Assembly (NCBI GenBank): GCA_002791255.1
Contig: PFWS01000049.1
Coordinates: 1-18,502, forward strand
Reading direction: 5' to 3'
Origin: Candidatus Uhrbacteria bacterium CG_4_9_14_3_um_filter_36_7
Lineage (GTDB): Bacteria; Patescibacteriota; Patescibacteriia; UBA9934; GWF2-40-263
Length of the DNA: 18,502 bases
In this document: piece after piece, positions 1-7,701 of the stretch
Layout: the number at the start of each line of letters is the position of its first letter
How positions within the stretch are numbered: position 1 is the stretch's first letter
The notes under the pieces: model-generated
Databases searched by the model: none
What the model was told of the DNA's origin: nothing
The model's input: the letters and a program-made list of their open reading frames with translations, nothing else
Translations under genes and position numbers: made by a program

Positions 1-1124
1 TCCTGGTCGCCATCGCGGTACCAGATCGCCGCGTCAATGGCACCAACATCAGTTGTCCCGTCGCAGTCGTGATCCACCCCATCGCAGTACTCAACCGCAT
101 CGGGATAAACACTCGCATCCTGGTCATCACAGTCAGTCGAAAAAAGGGTGTAACCCTCAGGTTGGATACATGATTGCACGGACGCAGAATGTCCACCAAA
201 ACCATCCCCATCGGCATCCTTATACCACCTCTGCGCTTCGTCAGGTTCATCTACCACCCCGTCACAATCGTTATCGACCCCATCGCACAGCTCCATAGCG
301 CCGGGATGTACCAATCGGTCTTGGTCATCACAGTCACCGGACTGGCCAACATATCCATCGACAGCACGACCACACGACCAGGCGACAATTTCTCCATTGC
401 CATATCCGTCCTTATCGAAATCCTGATAAAACGGGACAACAAAAGTCGTGTCCTCGTCGATCTCCCCATCGCAATTGTTATCGATCGTATCGCAGTACTC
501 GCCCGCGCCTGGATAGACCGACTTGTCTTGATCATCGCAGTCTGTGCTATCCGCGACATAACCGACCGGCTGGAAACAGGCTGTCACGGAAACTGCCTGA
601 TCGCCGTAACTATCGCCGTCTGCGTCGACGTACCAGATCGACGTATCTACCGCGTCCACATCCACAACACCGTCGCAGTCGTTGTCGATTTCGTCACAGA
701 CTTCGTCCATGCCGGGGTTGATTTCGGGATCCGAGTCGTCGCAGTCGCCTGTAACACTCGAGTAACCAGTCTCGATCGAAATACACTCGACCCGGGGATC
801 TGAGCTATAAACCCCGTACCCATCGCCATCTGCGTCAATATACCAAGCTACAAAATCAATATCTTCGTCAATCATTTCGTTGCAGTTGTTATCCACGCCA
901 TCACAAAGCTCAGATGCCGCTGGGTTGATCAAAGCATTCGAGTCATCACAATCACCGCCGTCGATTACATAACCCTCGGGCGCGACTGTACAGACCTGGA
1001 TCGCATCATCGAAGTCTCCATACTGGTCACCGTCACCGTCAAAGTAGTATGTCAAATCTGAAGACACATTTCCGACATCTTCGTCATCGACTAATCCGTC
1101 GCAGTCGTTGTCAATTCCGTCACA
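1..1124 (-). repeat. Six tandem Asp/Cys-rich protein repeat units, period 67-73 codons
   Basis: The first Cys codon of each CDG-x-DNDCDG motif lies at 1124, 905, 698, 494, 287 and 86, giving periods of 73, 69, 68, 69 and 67 codons. Each full unit carries about four Cys and a DADGDGYG-like acidic loop. The DNA copies have diverged, so this is an old protein-level repeat and not a recent duplication. Unit 2 (CDGVDNNCNE) has lost the second DG pair; unit 3 (CDEIDNDCDG) and unit 4 (CDTIDNNCDG) have changed the first G. The array continues past the window edge. Confidence 0.85.
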
Positions 1125-1283
1125 CACCTCCAATGCGCCCGGATACACGGAGCCGTCAGAATCATTGCAGTCTTCCGACGCGACCGAGGGGTCGCCGTCG
1201 GTGTTGAGCAGCACATCACACCCGAACAGCCCCAGCACTGCCAGAAGGCAGAACCAGGACAATTTCGCACACAGACTCTTCAT
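1..1283 (-). CDS. MopE-like metal-binding repeat lipoprotein (3' end cut by window edge)
   Basis: Reading the minus strand from ATG at 1283 gives 427 codons without a stop up to the left edge, so the C terminus is missing. The N terminus is a lipoprotein signal: basic start, hydrophobic stretch and lipobox LFGC with the acylated Cys at residue 22. The mature part is a string of units with the pattern DCDD-x-D, P-GA-x-E-x-CDG-x-DNDCDG-x-x-D, WY-x-DADGDGYG and C-x-x-P-x-GY. This matches the putative metal-binding (MopE-type copper-binding, also TSP3/EF-hand-like) repeats common in secreted proteins of Myxococcota and related bacteria. It is probably a surface-anchored, Ca- or Cu-binding stalk or adhesin; the ligand is unknown. 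A purine-rich ribosome site (AAAGGA) lies about 6 nt upstream of the ATG. G+C is clearly higher than in all other genes here, which suggests transfer or an assembly join. Confidence 0.85.
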   Translation of the reverse strand, partial: MKSLCAKLSWFCLLAVLGLFGCDVLLNTDGDPSVASEDCNDSDGSVYPGALEVCDGIDNDCDGLVDDEDVGNVSSDLTYYFDGDGDQYGDFDDAIQVCTVAPEGYVIDGGDCDDSNALINPAASELCDGVDNNCNEMIDEDIDFVAWYIDADGDGYGVYSSDPRVECISIETGYSSVTGDCDDSDPEINPGMDEVCDEIDNDCDGVVDVDAVDTSIWYVDADGDSYGDQAVSVTACFQPVGYVADSTDCDDQDKSVYPGAGEYCDTIDNNCDGEIDEDTTFVVPFYQDFDKDGYGNGEIVAWSCGRAVDGYVGQSGDCDDQDRLVHPGAMELCDGVDNDCDGVVDEPDEAQRWYKDADGDGFGGHSASVQSCIQPEGYTLFSTDCDDQDASVYPDAVEYCDGVDHDCDGTTDVGAIDAAIWYRDGDQ

Positions 1284-1318
1284 GGCCTTTCCTTTCTCTT
1301 TCTGCTGTTAATAAACCA

Positions 1319-1348
1319 CTGAAAAACACCAGGCCAGGTGTCTTTCAG
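1319..1348 (-). promoter_or_regulatory. Strong hairpin in the 5' UTR of the lipoprotein gene
   Basis: On the minus-strand RNA, CTGAAAGACACC pairs with GGTGTTTTTCAG over 12 positions (one G-U) around a 6-nt loop. The plus-strand version has a mismatch at the G-U position, so the fold favours minus-strand RNA. It ends 35 bases before the ATG. It could be an mRNA-stabilising stem, or a terminator-like element because the right arm holds five U. The role is inferred. Confidence 0.45.
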
Positions 1349-1535
1349 AACCTTACCAAAACCACAAACAGACGGATTAAAAACCCGTCTCTACAACACC
1401 CTTCAATTTTATTGAACACTTTCAGGCCTCCTCCACGGCCTGATCTTGATCCTCTCGCCAAAATCAGGTCATGAAAATTAAGCTAAAATAACCTGCTTCT
1501 TTATCAAAAAAACTCAAAAAAGTCAATAATCTTTT

Positions 1536-1565
1536 AAAAAAATAAGGCCTTCCCCCCAAAGGCCT
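1536..1565 (-). terminator. Rho-independent terminator of the beta-propeller gene
   Basis: In the minus direction, stem AGGCCTT/AAGGCCT encloses a 7-nt T/G-rich loop and is followed by TA and a run of seven T. It starts 19 bases beyond the stop codon of the gene ending at 1584. Confidence 0.8.
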
Positions 1566-1583
1566 AAAAGAATATTTAAACAT

Positions 1584-2504
1584 TTATTTATCGCCAATTT
1601 CGGCAACAAATAGAGAAGATTTTCCTTTTACAGTTGGAGTAATAAACAAAAAACGTCTTCCGTCTATACTCCAACGCACACATCTTGGACTTCCAAATCG
1701 TAATCCAAAATCCAAGACTCTCCTTTGAGTTATCGTCGACCAGAGCTCAATACTCCCACACCCTTTTTTCTCCCTTGCTATCAAAAAACCAGAAGATCCT
1801 CTAGCTATATTAACAACACTTGCTCTATTATCATTATCTACATCTAGTTTAATCCAAATATTCTCTTCGAAATTAAATTGTTCTACATTACGATCGACCA
1901 CTGCTAAAAGACTCTTTTGATCAAAAGAAAATCTTAAATAAGAAAACTTCTTTTCTTTTGGAAAAAATAATACTTTCTTTTGGCCGTATCTTTTTCCTTC
2001 AAGTATATAAATCCCTTGTCCAAATTTTTCCAGAAAAAAAACAACAATAAATCCATCTATAGAAATATCCTGGATCGATAGGATGTCTCCACTTAAATCA
2101 TTAAATTTGATAAACGATGATAACGGTTGTCTAATATCAAAACAAAATAATGATTGATTTGAAAGAAAGAAAACATTATCTCTCAAAAAACATCCTAAAC
2201 TATCTTCCTTCTCTGGATTACAATTTACATATCTTACTTGTTCTGGAGTAAGAAGAAAAACATTTGGTTTACCTCCGAAACTTCCCTCAAAGACAATCTC
2301 TCCTGAAGGAAGTGGGAGAAAATTAAATACTGTTAATCCTGTGGCTGTGGTCAAAACTTGACGACGGCCGAAGGACTGACCGTTATATTCAATTTTCCAC
2401 AGTTGTGGTCTGCCCCCCTCACTGCAAACAACAAGAATATTTCCATCTCTATCGAAATTTGCTGATGAAAGTCCCTTTAAAGTAAGAATATCCGTACGCA
2501 TCAT
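1584..2504 (-). CDS. Cytoplasmic WD40/TolB-like beta-propeller protein
   Basis: The 306-residue protein has no signal peptide or membrane helix. Repeated blades of alternating strands are visible, with motifs such as SSANFDRDGNILVV, LPLPSGEIVFEG, LRFSFDQKSLLAV and VRWSIDGRRFLFI. These resemble TolB/WD40-type repeats, in which a D-x-D/S-G turn precedes a hydrophobic strand. Propellers of this type usually act as binding scaffolds; no partner can be named. The frame opens at GTG 2507, but AGGAG at 2511-2515 is better spaced from ATG 2504 (or ATG 2501), so ATG 2504 is preferred. The gene has its own promoter upstream and a terminator downstream, so it is probably monocistronic apart from a possible leader peptide. 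Confidence 0.7.
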   Translation of the reverse strand: MMRTDILTLKGLSSANFDRDGNILVVCSEGGRPQLWKIEYNGQSFGRRQVLTTATGLTVFNFLPLPSGEIVFEGSFGGKPNVFLLTPEQVRYVNCNPEKEDSLGCFLRDNVFFLSNQSLFCFDIRQPLSSFIKFNDLSGDILSIQDISIDGFIVVFFLEKFGQGIYILEGKRYGQKKVLFFPKEKKFSYLRFSFDQKSLLAVVDRNVEQFNFEENIWIKLDVDNDNRASVVNIARGSSGFLIAREKKGCGSIELWSTITQRRVLDFGLRFGSPRCVRWSIDGRRFLFITPTVKGKSSLFVAEIGDK

Positions 2505-2536
2505 CACTTTCTCCTAAAATTGAAAAGGACGATCAA
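2504..2536 (-). CDS. Possible 10-residue leader peptide ahead of the propeller gene
   Basis: On the minus strand, an unusually perfect Shine-Dalgarno stretch, AAGGAGGAGG (about 2543-2552), is followed after 7 nt by TTG. That opens a 10-codon frame (LIVLFNFRRK) whose TGA at 2506-2504 overlaps the ATG of the propeller gene by one base (TGATG). This geometry suits translational coupling. TTG is a weak start and ten codons can occur by chance, so this is a candidate only. Confidence 0.3.
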   Translation of the reverse strand: MIVLFNFRRK

Positions 2537-2582
2537 AAAAGATCCTCCTCCTTAGTTTTTTTCTTTTTATATTCCTTTTTAC

Positions 2583-2611
2583 ATTTAACCTATAAAAATC
2601 AAGCTGGTCAA
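2583..2611 (-). promoter_or_regulatory. Promoter of the beta-propeller gene
   Basis: On the minus strand, TTGACC (2606-2611) and TTAAAT (2583-2588) are separated by 17 bp. They match the sigma-70 consensus at 5 of 6 and 4 of 6 positions. The site lies between the terminator of the TrmB gene and the propeller gene. Confidence 0.5.
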
Positions 2612-2620
2612 TTATTTATA

Positions 2621-2650
2621 AAAAATAAAAATCACCTTTGTGGGTGATTT
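2621..2650 (-). terminator. Rho-independent terminator after the TrmB-type regulator
   Basis: Stem AAATCACC/GGTGATTT (2629-2636 with 2643-2650) and a 6-nt loop are followed, in the minus direction, by a T-rich tract. It lies 20 bases after the regulator's stop and probably ends the whole upstream operon. Confidence 0.8.
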
Positions 2651-2669
2651 CTCATTTTTTTATTTTTGT

Positions 2670-3446
2670 TTATTCACTTTTTTTCAAAGGATATTGTTCG
2701 GATCCGTCCCAAGCAAGTTGAAATAATGCCCGCAAAGTATCTGCAAGTTCCTTACAAGTAATTACAAGCCCAAGTAGGGTCGATTTATAGGAATACATAA
2801 ATACAGTATTTCCACGCACTGAAATTTCTCCATGAATAGGAAATTTATCTTGAGGAATAGCTCGAATTTCTGATTTTGGAAGATCAGGAAAACGATCAAA
2901 ATTCATTTCTTTCATCACTGCCAACGCACGACACACAGTCCCTTGTTTTTTTAATTTATCTAAATGATTTTCACGCTCACTAATAAGCTCGTGAATACGT
3001 TCAACTTCTTCAACTGGAACAATTTGAATAATATCCCCTTCAAGACTTTCAAAAATTTCTAAAATTGTTTTAATACCTTGTGGACCTTCCATGTAACGAA
3101 CGTGAGGCTTTTCTCCTTCAACATTAAATAAAGCCAAAAGTTTAGGAATAGTTGATTCAACTTCACGCTCTTTTTCTTCAAGTTCTCGACGTTGCAAGCG
3201 AACAATCGAAAGCAAACGATCTGGAGATTCTGCTGTAAAAAAACGTTTCTTGCCTTTAACATATGTACTCATAAGCCCACGCGCAGCCAATGATTCAATA
3301 CAGACATAGGTGGTAGCTCGATTCACATTTGCTTTTTTGGCAACATCTTGAACAACAGCAGGGCCAAGCTCAAGAGAAGCTAAATAAACAGCTGCTTCCT
3401 TTTCAGAAAGGCCAATATGAATGAGTTCGCGTATAAGTTCTTCCAT
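2670..3446 (-). CDS. TrmB-family transcriptional regulator
   Basis: This is a winged-helix protein of about 258 residues. The N-terminal part (roughly residues 8-70) has the TrmB-type helix-turn-helix: an L-x-x-IGLSEKEAAVYLASLELG opening, a recognition helix ANVNRATTYVCIESLAARGL and a wing with YVKGKKRFFTAESPDRL. A charged coiled-coil helix follows (about 80-105), then a C-terminal mixed domain of the kind that in TrmB proteins binds sugars or other small effectors. TrmB-type regulators are abundant in archaea and CPR bacteria. ATG 3446 (MEELIREL) is preferred to TTG 3458 because it starts directly at the HTH; neither has a clear ribosome site. It follows a glycosyltransferase gene and has its own promoter candidate, so it may control the envelope genes upstream, but the effector and targets cannot be read from sequence. 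Confidence 0.85.
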   Translation of the reverse strand: MEELIRELIHIGLSEKEAAVYLASLELGPAVVQDVAKKANVNRATTYVCIESLAARGLMSTYVKGKKRFFTAESPDRLLSIVRLQRRELEEKEREVESTIPKLLALFNVEGEKPHVRYMEGPQGIKTILEIFESLEGDIIQIVPVEEVERIHELISERENHLDKLKKQGTVCRALAVMKEMNFDRFPDLPKSEIRAIPQDKFPIHGEISVRGNTVFMYSYKSTLLGLVITCKELADTLRALFQLAWDGSEQYPLKKSE

Positions 3447-3490
3447 AGATTTAAACAAAGGCCAAAAAGGCTTTTGGAGACTAAATTTAA

Positions 3491-3529
3491 TTTGTCATTA
3501 CTTTATATCATTTAAATAAAAATGTCAAA
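3491..3529. promoter_or_regulatory. Imperfect inverted repeat overlapping the TrmB-type promoter
   Basis: TTTGTCATT (3491-3499) and AATGTCAAA (3521-3529) are inverted copies with one mismatch, centred at 3510. The right arm covers the -35 box and the left arm lies just past the -10. An autoregulatory operator is a reasonable guess. Confidence 0.35.
3502..3528 (-). promoter_or_regulatory. Promoter candidate of the TrmB-type gene
   Basis: On the minus strand, TTGACA (3523-3528) is a perfect -35 box. TATAAA (3502-3507) follows after 15 bp, shorter than the usual 17; TAAAGT at 17 bp is the alternative. Confidence 0.45.
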
Positions 3530-3541
3530 TATATATAACAC

Positions 3542-4684
3542 TCAAAATAAATCAAGGAAAACACGAGCTGTAATCTCAGCGGTTTTTTGCCATGAATAAC
3601 CTTGAACTACTTTAAGACCTTTTTGTATTAAATCTTGTTGTAGTGCTTGATTTTCAATAATCTCTCGCATCGCTTTTGTCCAAAGTTCTGGTTTGTGAGG
3701 AGAAACAAATAAAGCAGCATCCTGAACTACTTCCCGATGCGGAGCAATATCAGAAGTTAAAAGAGGAGTTCCACAAGCTAAAGCTTCAAGATTTGGTAAA
3801 CCAAATCCTTCATACCAACTTGGAAATAGATAAGCAGCAGCTCCATTAATAAGTCCTGGAAGATCATCTTGAGGAATCCAACCAAGAAATTGAATATCGT
3901 CTTTGTGGGGTGATAGATCAACTACTTGTTTTATTTCATTAAAACCTTCCCCTTTAGAACCAGCAAAAATGAGCTTAAACGGATCTCCAAATCCACGATC
4001 ACGCTTAAATTGTTCAAAAGCCTGTATGAGCATCAAACTATTTTTCTTTTTCTCAATACGTCCAATAGTTAAAAAATAATTCTTTTTTCCTAAACGATAT
4101 TGATCAAGAATGTGGCGTATTTGATCTTGTTCTAAAATACAAAATTTGCTTGTATCAACCGCAAGAGGTGTAACAACCAAGCGCTCTTCTTTTACCTTAT
4201 ATACATCTATAAGTTCTTTCTTAGTAAAAATAGATGGAACAAGAATACGTGTGGCTTTTTGAAGAGCAATGTTAGTCGCCTGCTCCAGACGACGACAATC
4301 AGAAGGAGAAAAAAGATCAGGATAGCGTTTAAAACTAATATCATGAATCATCGTAACTGTCGCTTGTTTTTTCTCAATAATATGTGGCACAACATGTGGC
4401 AAACGTTGTCCGGGTACAAATAAAATATTAGGCGGATGTTGCCACATTTCCATACTTAAACGCCCCTGCAACCATCCGCGTTTGAATGGCCAACGAAGAA
4501 TTTTTGATTCCCAACCTTCTGGTAATTTATGTAAATCTTCCAAGAGTAAAGATGAACTATAAAGAACCACTTGATGATTTTGAAGTGGCTGATTTTTTAA
4601 AAATTGAATTATATAATAAGCGTACCACTCAACGCCTGTACGCTCTTTCTTATTTGCAGTCTGAGCATCAATACCTATAAGCAT
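3542..4684 (-). CDS. GT4-family (GT-B fold) glycosyltransferase
   Basis: The 380-residue protein is cytosolic and probably peripheral. The N-terminal acceptor domain begins MLIGIDAQTANKKERTGVE and contains the MIHD-ISF segment near residue 112. The C-terminal donor domain starts near residue 205 (LTIGRIEKKKN, the loop that holds the nucleotide-sugar phosphates). It carries the family EX7E motif, EGFGLPNLE (292-300), followed by ACGTPLLTS. This is the mannosyl/glucosyl transferase-type GT4 layout, so it should move a sugar from a nucleotide donor to a glycan or lipid acceptor; sugar and acceptor are not predictable. It follows mreB by 13 bases with no terminator between, so it is likely part of the envelope operon that begins near 11139. 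Confidence 0.92.
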   Translation of the reverse strand: MLIGIDAQTANKKERTGVEWYAYYIIQFLKNQPLQNHQVVLYSSSLLLEDLHKLPEGWESKILRWPFKRGWLQGRLSMEMWQHPPNILFVPGQRLPHVVPHIIEKKQATVTMIHDISFKRYPDLFSPSDCRRLEQATNIALQKATRILVPSIFTKKELIDVYKVKEERLVVTPLAVDTSKFCILEQDQIRHILDQYRLGKKNYFLTIGRIEKKKNSLMLIQAFEQFKRDRGFGDPFKLIFAGSKGEGFNEIKQVVDLSPHKDDIQFLGWIPQDDLPGLINGAAAYLFPSWYEGFGLPNLEALACGTPLLTSDIAPHREVVQDAALFVSPHKPELWTKAMREIIENQALQQDLIQKGLKVVQGYSWQKTAEITARVFLDLF

Positions 4685-4697
4685 ATTTTAAACTTCT

Positions 4698-5702
4698 TTA
4701 GTTCATAAATATACTCCTTTTGTATGCATCTAAATTTTCAAGGGCAATGCCAGTTCCTTTTACCACACACGATTGTGGATCTTCTGCTACATAGGTAGGA
4801 ACACCGGTTGCTTCAGCAATAAGCTGATCTAGATTACGTAATTGAGATGAACCGCCAGAAAGGACAATGCCTTTATCCATAACATCAGCGGAAAGTTCAG
4901 GTGGTGTTTTTTGAAGAACCTCTTTTACAGTTCGAATAATACATTCAAGCTCGCTCTGAATCGCTTCAGTAACATCATCAGAAGTTACTTGAATAATTTT
5001 TGGTAATCCTGCAACAAGATCTCTTCCTTTAACTTCAAGAAAAAGTTTTTCAGGAAGGTACATAGCTGACCCAATTTCAATTTTAATACGCTCAGCTGTA
5101 CGCTCACCAATGGCGAGCCCATATTTACGTCGAACAAATTCTATTATCGCGCGATCTAATTTTACTCCACCAATACGAATCGATTCAGAAGTAACAATTC
5201 CACCAAGTGAAATCACGGCCATTTCCGAGGTTCCACCTCCAATATCAATAATCATATGACCGGAAGCAGATCCAATAGGAATATTAGCCCCAATTGCTGC
5301 AACAATCGGTTCTTTAATAATGTGTGCGTATTTTGCCCCAGCTGTAAGAGCAGCATCAATAACCGCCCGACGCTCTGTTGAGGTAATCCCCCCAGGAACC
5401 GCAATCATCACTTCTGGACGAAACAGCCGAATTCCACCAAGTGCCTTATTTATAAAATAACGCAACATAGCCTCTGTAGTACGATAATCAGCAATTACTC
5501 CATCTTTAAGTGGTCGATGAGCAATAATCGTATCAGGTGTACGTCCAATCATATCTTTTGCTTCTTTTCCAACAGCTAATACCTTACGATCAAATTTTGA
5601 AATAGCAACAACTGAAGGTTCGTTTATAATCACTCCACGTTTAGGAACATACACAAGTACATATGTTGTCCCTAAATCAATTCCAATTTTGGCATGAAAC
5701 AT
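4698..5702 (-). CDS. mreB: Rod-shape determining protein MreB
   Basis: MreB is the bacterial actin homologue that polymerises under the membrane and guides cell-wall synthesis. This 334-residue protein has the full actin-fold ATPase signature: phosphate-1 loop GIDLGTTYVLVY near residue 7, IIKEPIVAAIGA near 129, phosphate-2 loop DIGGGTSEMAVI near 153 and adenosine loop LSGGSSQLRNLD near 281. The last differs slightly from the usual TGGGALL form. The frame opens at TTG 5732 inside the preceding DUF4012 gene, but ATG 5702 gives the family-typical N terminus MFHAKIGIDLGTT; ATG 5717 is a further option. None has a good ribosome site. No mreC, mreD, rodA or mrdA is adjacent. The neighbours are DUF4012 and glycosyltransferase genes. 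Confidence 0.93.
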   Translation of the reverse strand: MFHAKIGIDLGTTYVLVYVPKRGVIINEPSVVAISKFDRKVLAVGKEAKDMIGRTPDTIIAHRPLKDGVIADYRTTEAMLRYFINKALGGIRLFRPEVMIAVPGGITSTERRAVIDAALTAGAKYAHIIKEPIVAAIGANIPIGSASGHMIIDIGGGTSEMAVISLGGIVTSESIRIGGVKLDRAIIEFVRRKYGLAIGERTAERIKIEIGSAMYLPEKLFLEVKGRDLVAGLPKIIQVTSDDVTEAIQSELECIIRTVKEVLQKTPPELSADVMDKGIVLSGGSSQLRNLDQLIAEATGVPTYVAEDPQSCVVKGTGIALENLDAYKRSIFMN

Positions 5703-5721
5703 ACACAAATAAAGCATTTGA

Positions 5722-7689
5722 TTAGAATCCAATCTGAATTGACTTATCTTGATCTAAAATAGTGTTCAAAACATACTGATCATCTCCCCAATTAATTTGC
5801 TCCTCAGGAGGGCTTGCGCGTCTCACATCTTTATCAAAGTCTAAGTCAAGCGTCAACGGATAATTATTAGTTCCTATTTGTTTAAACACTGATAAATTAT
5901 ACGTTCCATTTAAAAGAGATTGTGTAATTCTTTCTGGAAGCTCATAACTTAATACTACTTCATTACTTTTTCCTGGCTCAATTGAAACAAAAGTTCCAAA
6001 AACCATAAATCCAAGTTCTCTCCACTCTTCGACTGGGCTTAAATGAGATGAAGAATTTTCTATAAAAATACTCCCTTTAGGAACATAAAACCTCACATAA
6101 GTTCGGTATCGTGTGGTTTTCCAATCAAATGATCCTGTGTGATTATAATGCATGCGTACAGTTGCTATTGGTTTATTATTTTTCATCTCTACTTTATAAG
6201 TGAGTGTACGTTCAACTACTGGATCTGTTTTCAAACTTGCTAAATTAGCATCAACAACAGCAAGATAATCAAAATCATTTGGAATCATTCTTCCAGCTAA
6301 ACCAAGCTGTGTTAATCGATCTTGAAACATTTGATTTTCGTGATATAAAATAAGCTGTTTTTCTTGCAAAGCTTTTTCAATAGCTATACCAACTTCCTTC
6401 CATTTGGAAAATGGTAGAGCCATTAATTTATCACGTACCTGCTCAACCGCTCTACCAAGAATTTCTTTTCTTTGCAAAGGATGAATTCCTTTTTCTTCAT
6501 AAGCTTTTTCCACTTGATACTCCATGGCTTCGGCAATATTTTCAGCAGTAAAAATTTGACCATCCACTTCCAAAGAACCTGTCAATGATAATATATCAGA
6601 TACAAATGTTGGAGTAAGCCCAATAACCCCTGCAAATGTTCTTGGTTGACTTAATACCTCGTGAGTTGTTTGCAAAGCAGCTTGTTCTTTATAAAAAAGC
6701 CTAAGAACTTCTTGGGAAGAAATAGCAAAATCTGGTGACCAATTTGCATCACGAACAAACCAAGTGTGTGTGGCATTATATTCTTGAAGTGGTTTGGGTG
6801 GTTCCTCAGAAAAATTATGAGAAACAAGATTATCCAAAGTATAACTATCTAAAGTATATAATTCTTTTATCTCTCCGTTTTCAATCGTCACAATGCCATA
6901 TGATCCAATAAAACCACCGCCTGGACGTAATTCTTGATTATTTAAAAAAAGTAATAAAAAATTTTGTGGGTTTTCAATACCAGCAAAATGAGGAACAAAT
7001 TGAGCAAAGAGAGCCACTGGAACAAGTTCTGTGCGCAAACGAACCAATTGTGTTCGAAGCGATGACCATAATGGATAAAAAAGACTTGTTTTATTCTTTT
7101 GAATATGCAAAGAACTAGTTTGCAAAAGCAAATCTATTTGAGCTAGTGTGGCTTGTAAATCTCCTGAGGCAGCAGAAAAACGCTTCAAAATTAACTGTTT
7201 TTTTTCTTGTGGAAGTGAACCGATTGTTTGGGATGGAGAAAGATTTTGAAAAAGAGATTGCAAACTATTATCTTCATCTTGTAAGAATCTTCCAAGATCA
7301 ACCATTAAATTTAGGGGCTGTTGTAATGCCTTTATGGCTGTTTGAGTGACAAGAAGAAAATCATATCCATTTTTATAAAGATCTTCTAATCCTGGAATCC
7401 AAGAAAAAAATGAAAGTTTTTCAAAGGATGATGTTGCGACTTGAAATGAATAAGCTGCCTCCTTGATATGTTCTTTTCCAAGATCTATTTGCATGAAAGC
7501 AAGAGAATCATATGCTTTAGCAGCGGCTTGTTTTCCTTCAAGAGCAAAGTAAATAGTTTTAAAACCAAAAAAAAGTGTCCAAAAAAATATCAGTAAGAAT
7601 CCACTTCCAAAAAGCAATATTACCCATTTTAATGAAAATCTTTTTTTAGGTTGTCGATGTGATGAAAGAAAATTTATAACAGGGTGCAT
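5722..7689 (-). CDS. DUF4012 single-pass membrane protein
   Basis: The 655-residue protein has a basic cytoplasmic N terminus, one membrane helix at about residues 22-45 and a long extracytoplasmic domain. An alpha-helical stretch (about 50-230) is followed by the DUF4012 hallmark NNQELRPGGGFIGSYG (residues 250-265) and then a mostly beta C-terminal part. The family is frequent in actinobacteria and CPR bacteria, usually next to glycosyltransferases and polysaccharide genes. Its biochemical role is not established; a part in building or anchoring surface glycans is an inference from context. It starts 12 bases after the upstream GT2-like gene, and its stop overlaps the longest reading of mreB, which points to one transcript. 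Confidence 0.88.
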   Translation of the reverse strand: MHPVINFLSSHRQPKKRFSLKWVILLFGSGFLLIFFWTLFFGFKTIYFALEGKQAAAKAYDSLAFMQIDLGKEHIKEAAYSFQVATSSFEKLSFFSWIPGLEDLYKNGYDFLLVTQTAIKALQQPLNLMVDLGRFLQDEDNSLQSLFQNLSPSQTIGSLPQEKKQLILKRFSAASGDLQATLAQIDLLLQTSSLHIQKNKTSLFYPLWSSLRTQLVRLRTELVPVALFAQFVPHFAGIENPQNFLLLFLNNQELRPGGGFIGSYGIVTIENGEIKELYTLDSYTLDNLVSHNFSEEPPKPLQEYNATHTWFVRDANWSPDFAISSQEVLRLFYKEQAALQTTHEVLSQPRTFAGVIGLTPTFVSDILSLTGSLEVDGQIFTAENIAEAMEYQVEKAYEEKGIHPLQRKEILGRAVEQVRDKLMALPFSKWKEVGIAIEKALQEKQLILYHENQMFQDRLTQLGLAGRMIPNDFDYLAVVDANLASLKTDPVVERTLTYKVEMKNNKPIATVRMHYNHTGSFDWKTTRYRTYVRFYVPKGSIFIENSSSHLSPVEEWRELGFMVFGTFVSIEPGKSNEVVLSYELPERITQSLLNGTYNLSVFKQIGTNNYPLTLDLDFDKDVRRASPPEEQINWGDDQYVLNTILDQDKSIQIGF

Positions 7690-7701
7690 ATCTATTTAAA
7701 T

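Larger units (their letters stand above)
1284..1583. other. 300-base intergenic region with a terminator and several hairpins
   Basis: No gene is seen here. The region carries the terminator of the beta-propeller gene (1536-1565) and several inverted repeats at 1319-1348, 1370-1390, 1402-1416, 1423-1442 and 1439-1468. On the minus strand it forms the upstream region of the lipoprotein gene. Only a weak promoter candidate is visible (TTGACT near 1521-1526, with no good -10). Base composition shifts inside it, from AT-rich near 1500-1580 towards mixed near 1300-1450. Confidence 0.6.

Noticed and set aside
174..803. Long plus-strand open frame (209 codons), with a minus-strand frame at 251-559
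   Set aside because: Both lie in other frames of the repeat-coding lipoprotein gene. The Asp-rich repeats (GAC/GAT codons) leave neighbouring frames open, and the translations show no family features.
1..1150. CRISPR array or DNA satellite
   Set aside because: The regular period (about 201-219 bases) is that of protein repeats with diverged DNA, and there are no short exact repeats with unique spacers.
4486..4680. Small plus-strand open frame inside the GT4 gene
   Set aside because: It is antisense to a strongly supported gene and has no promoter, ribosome site or family features.
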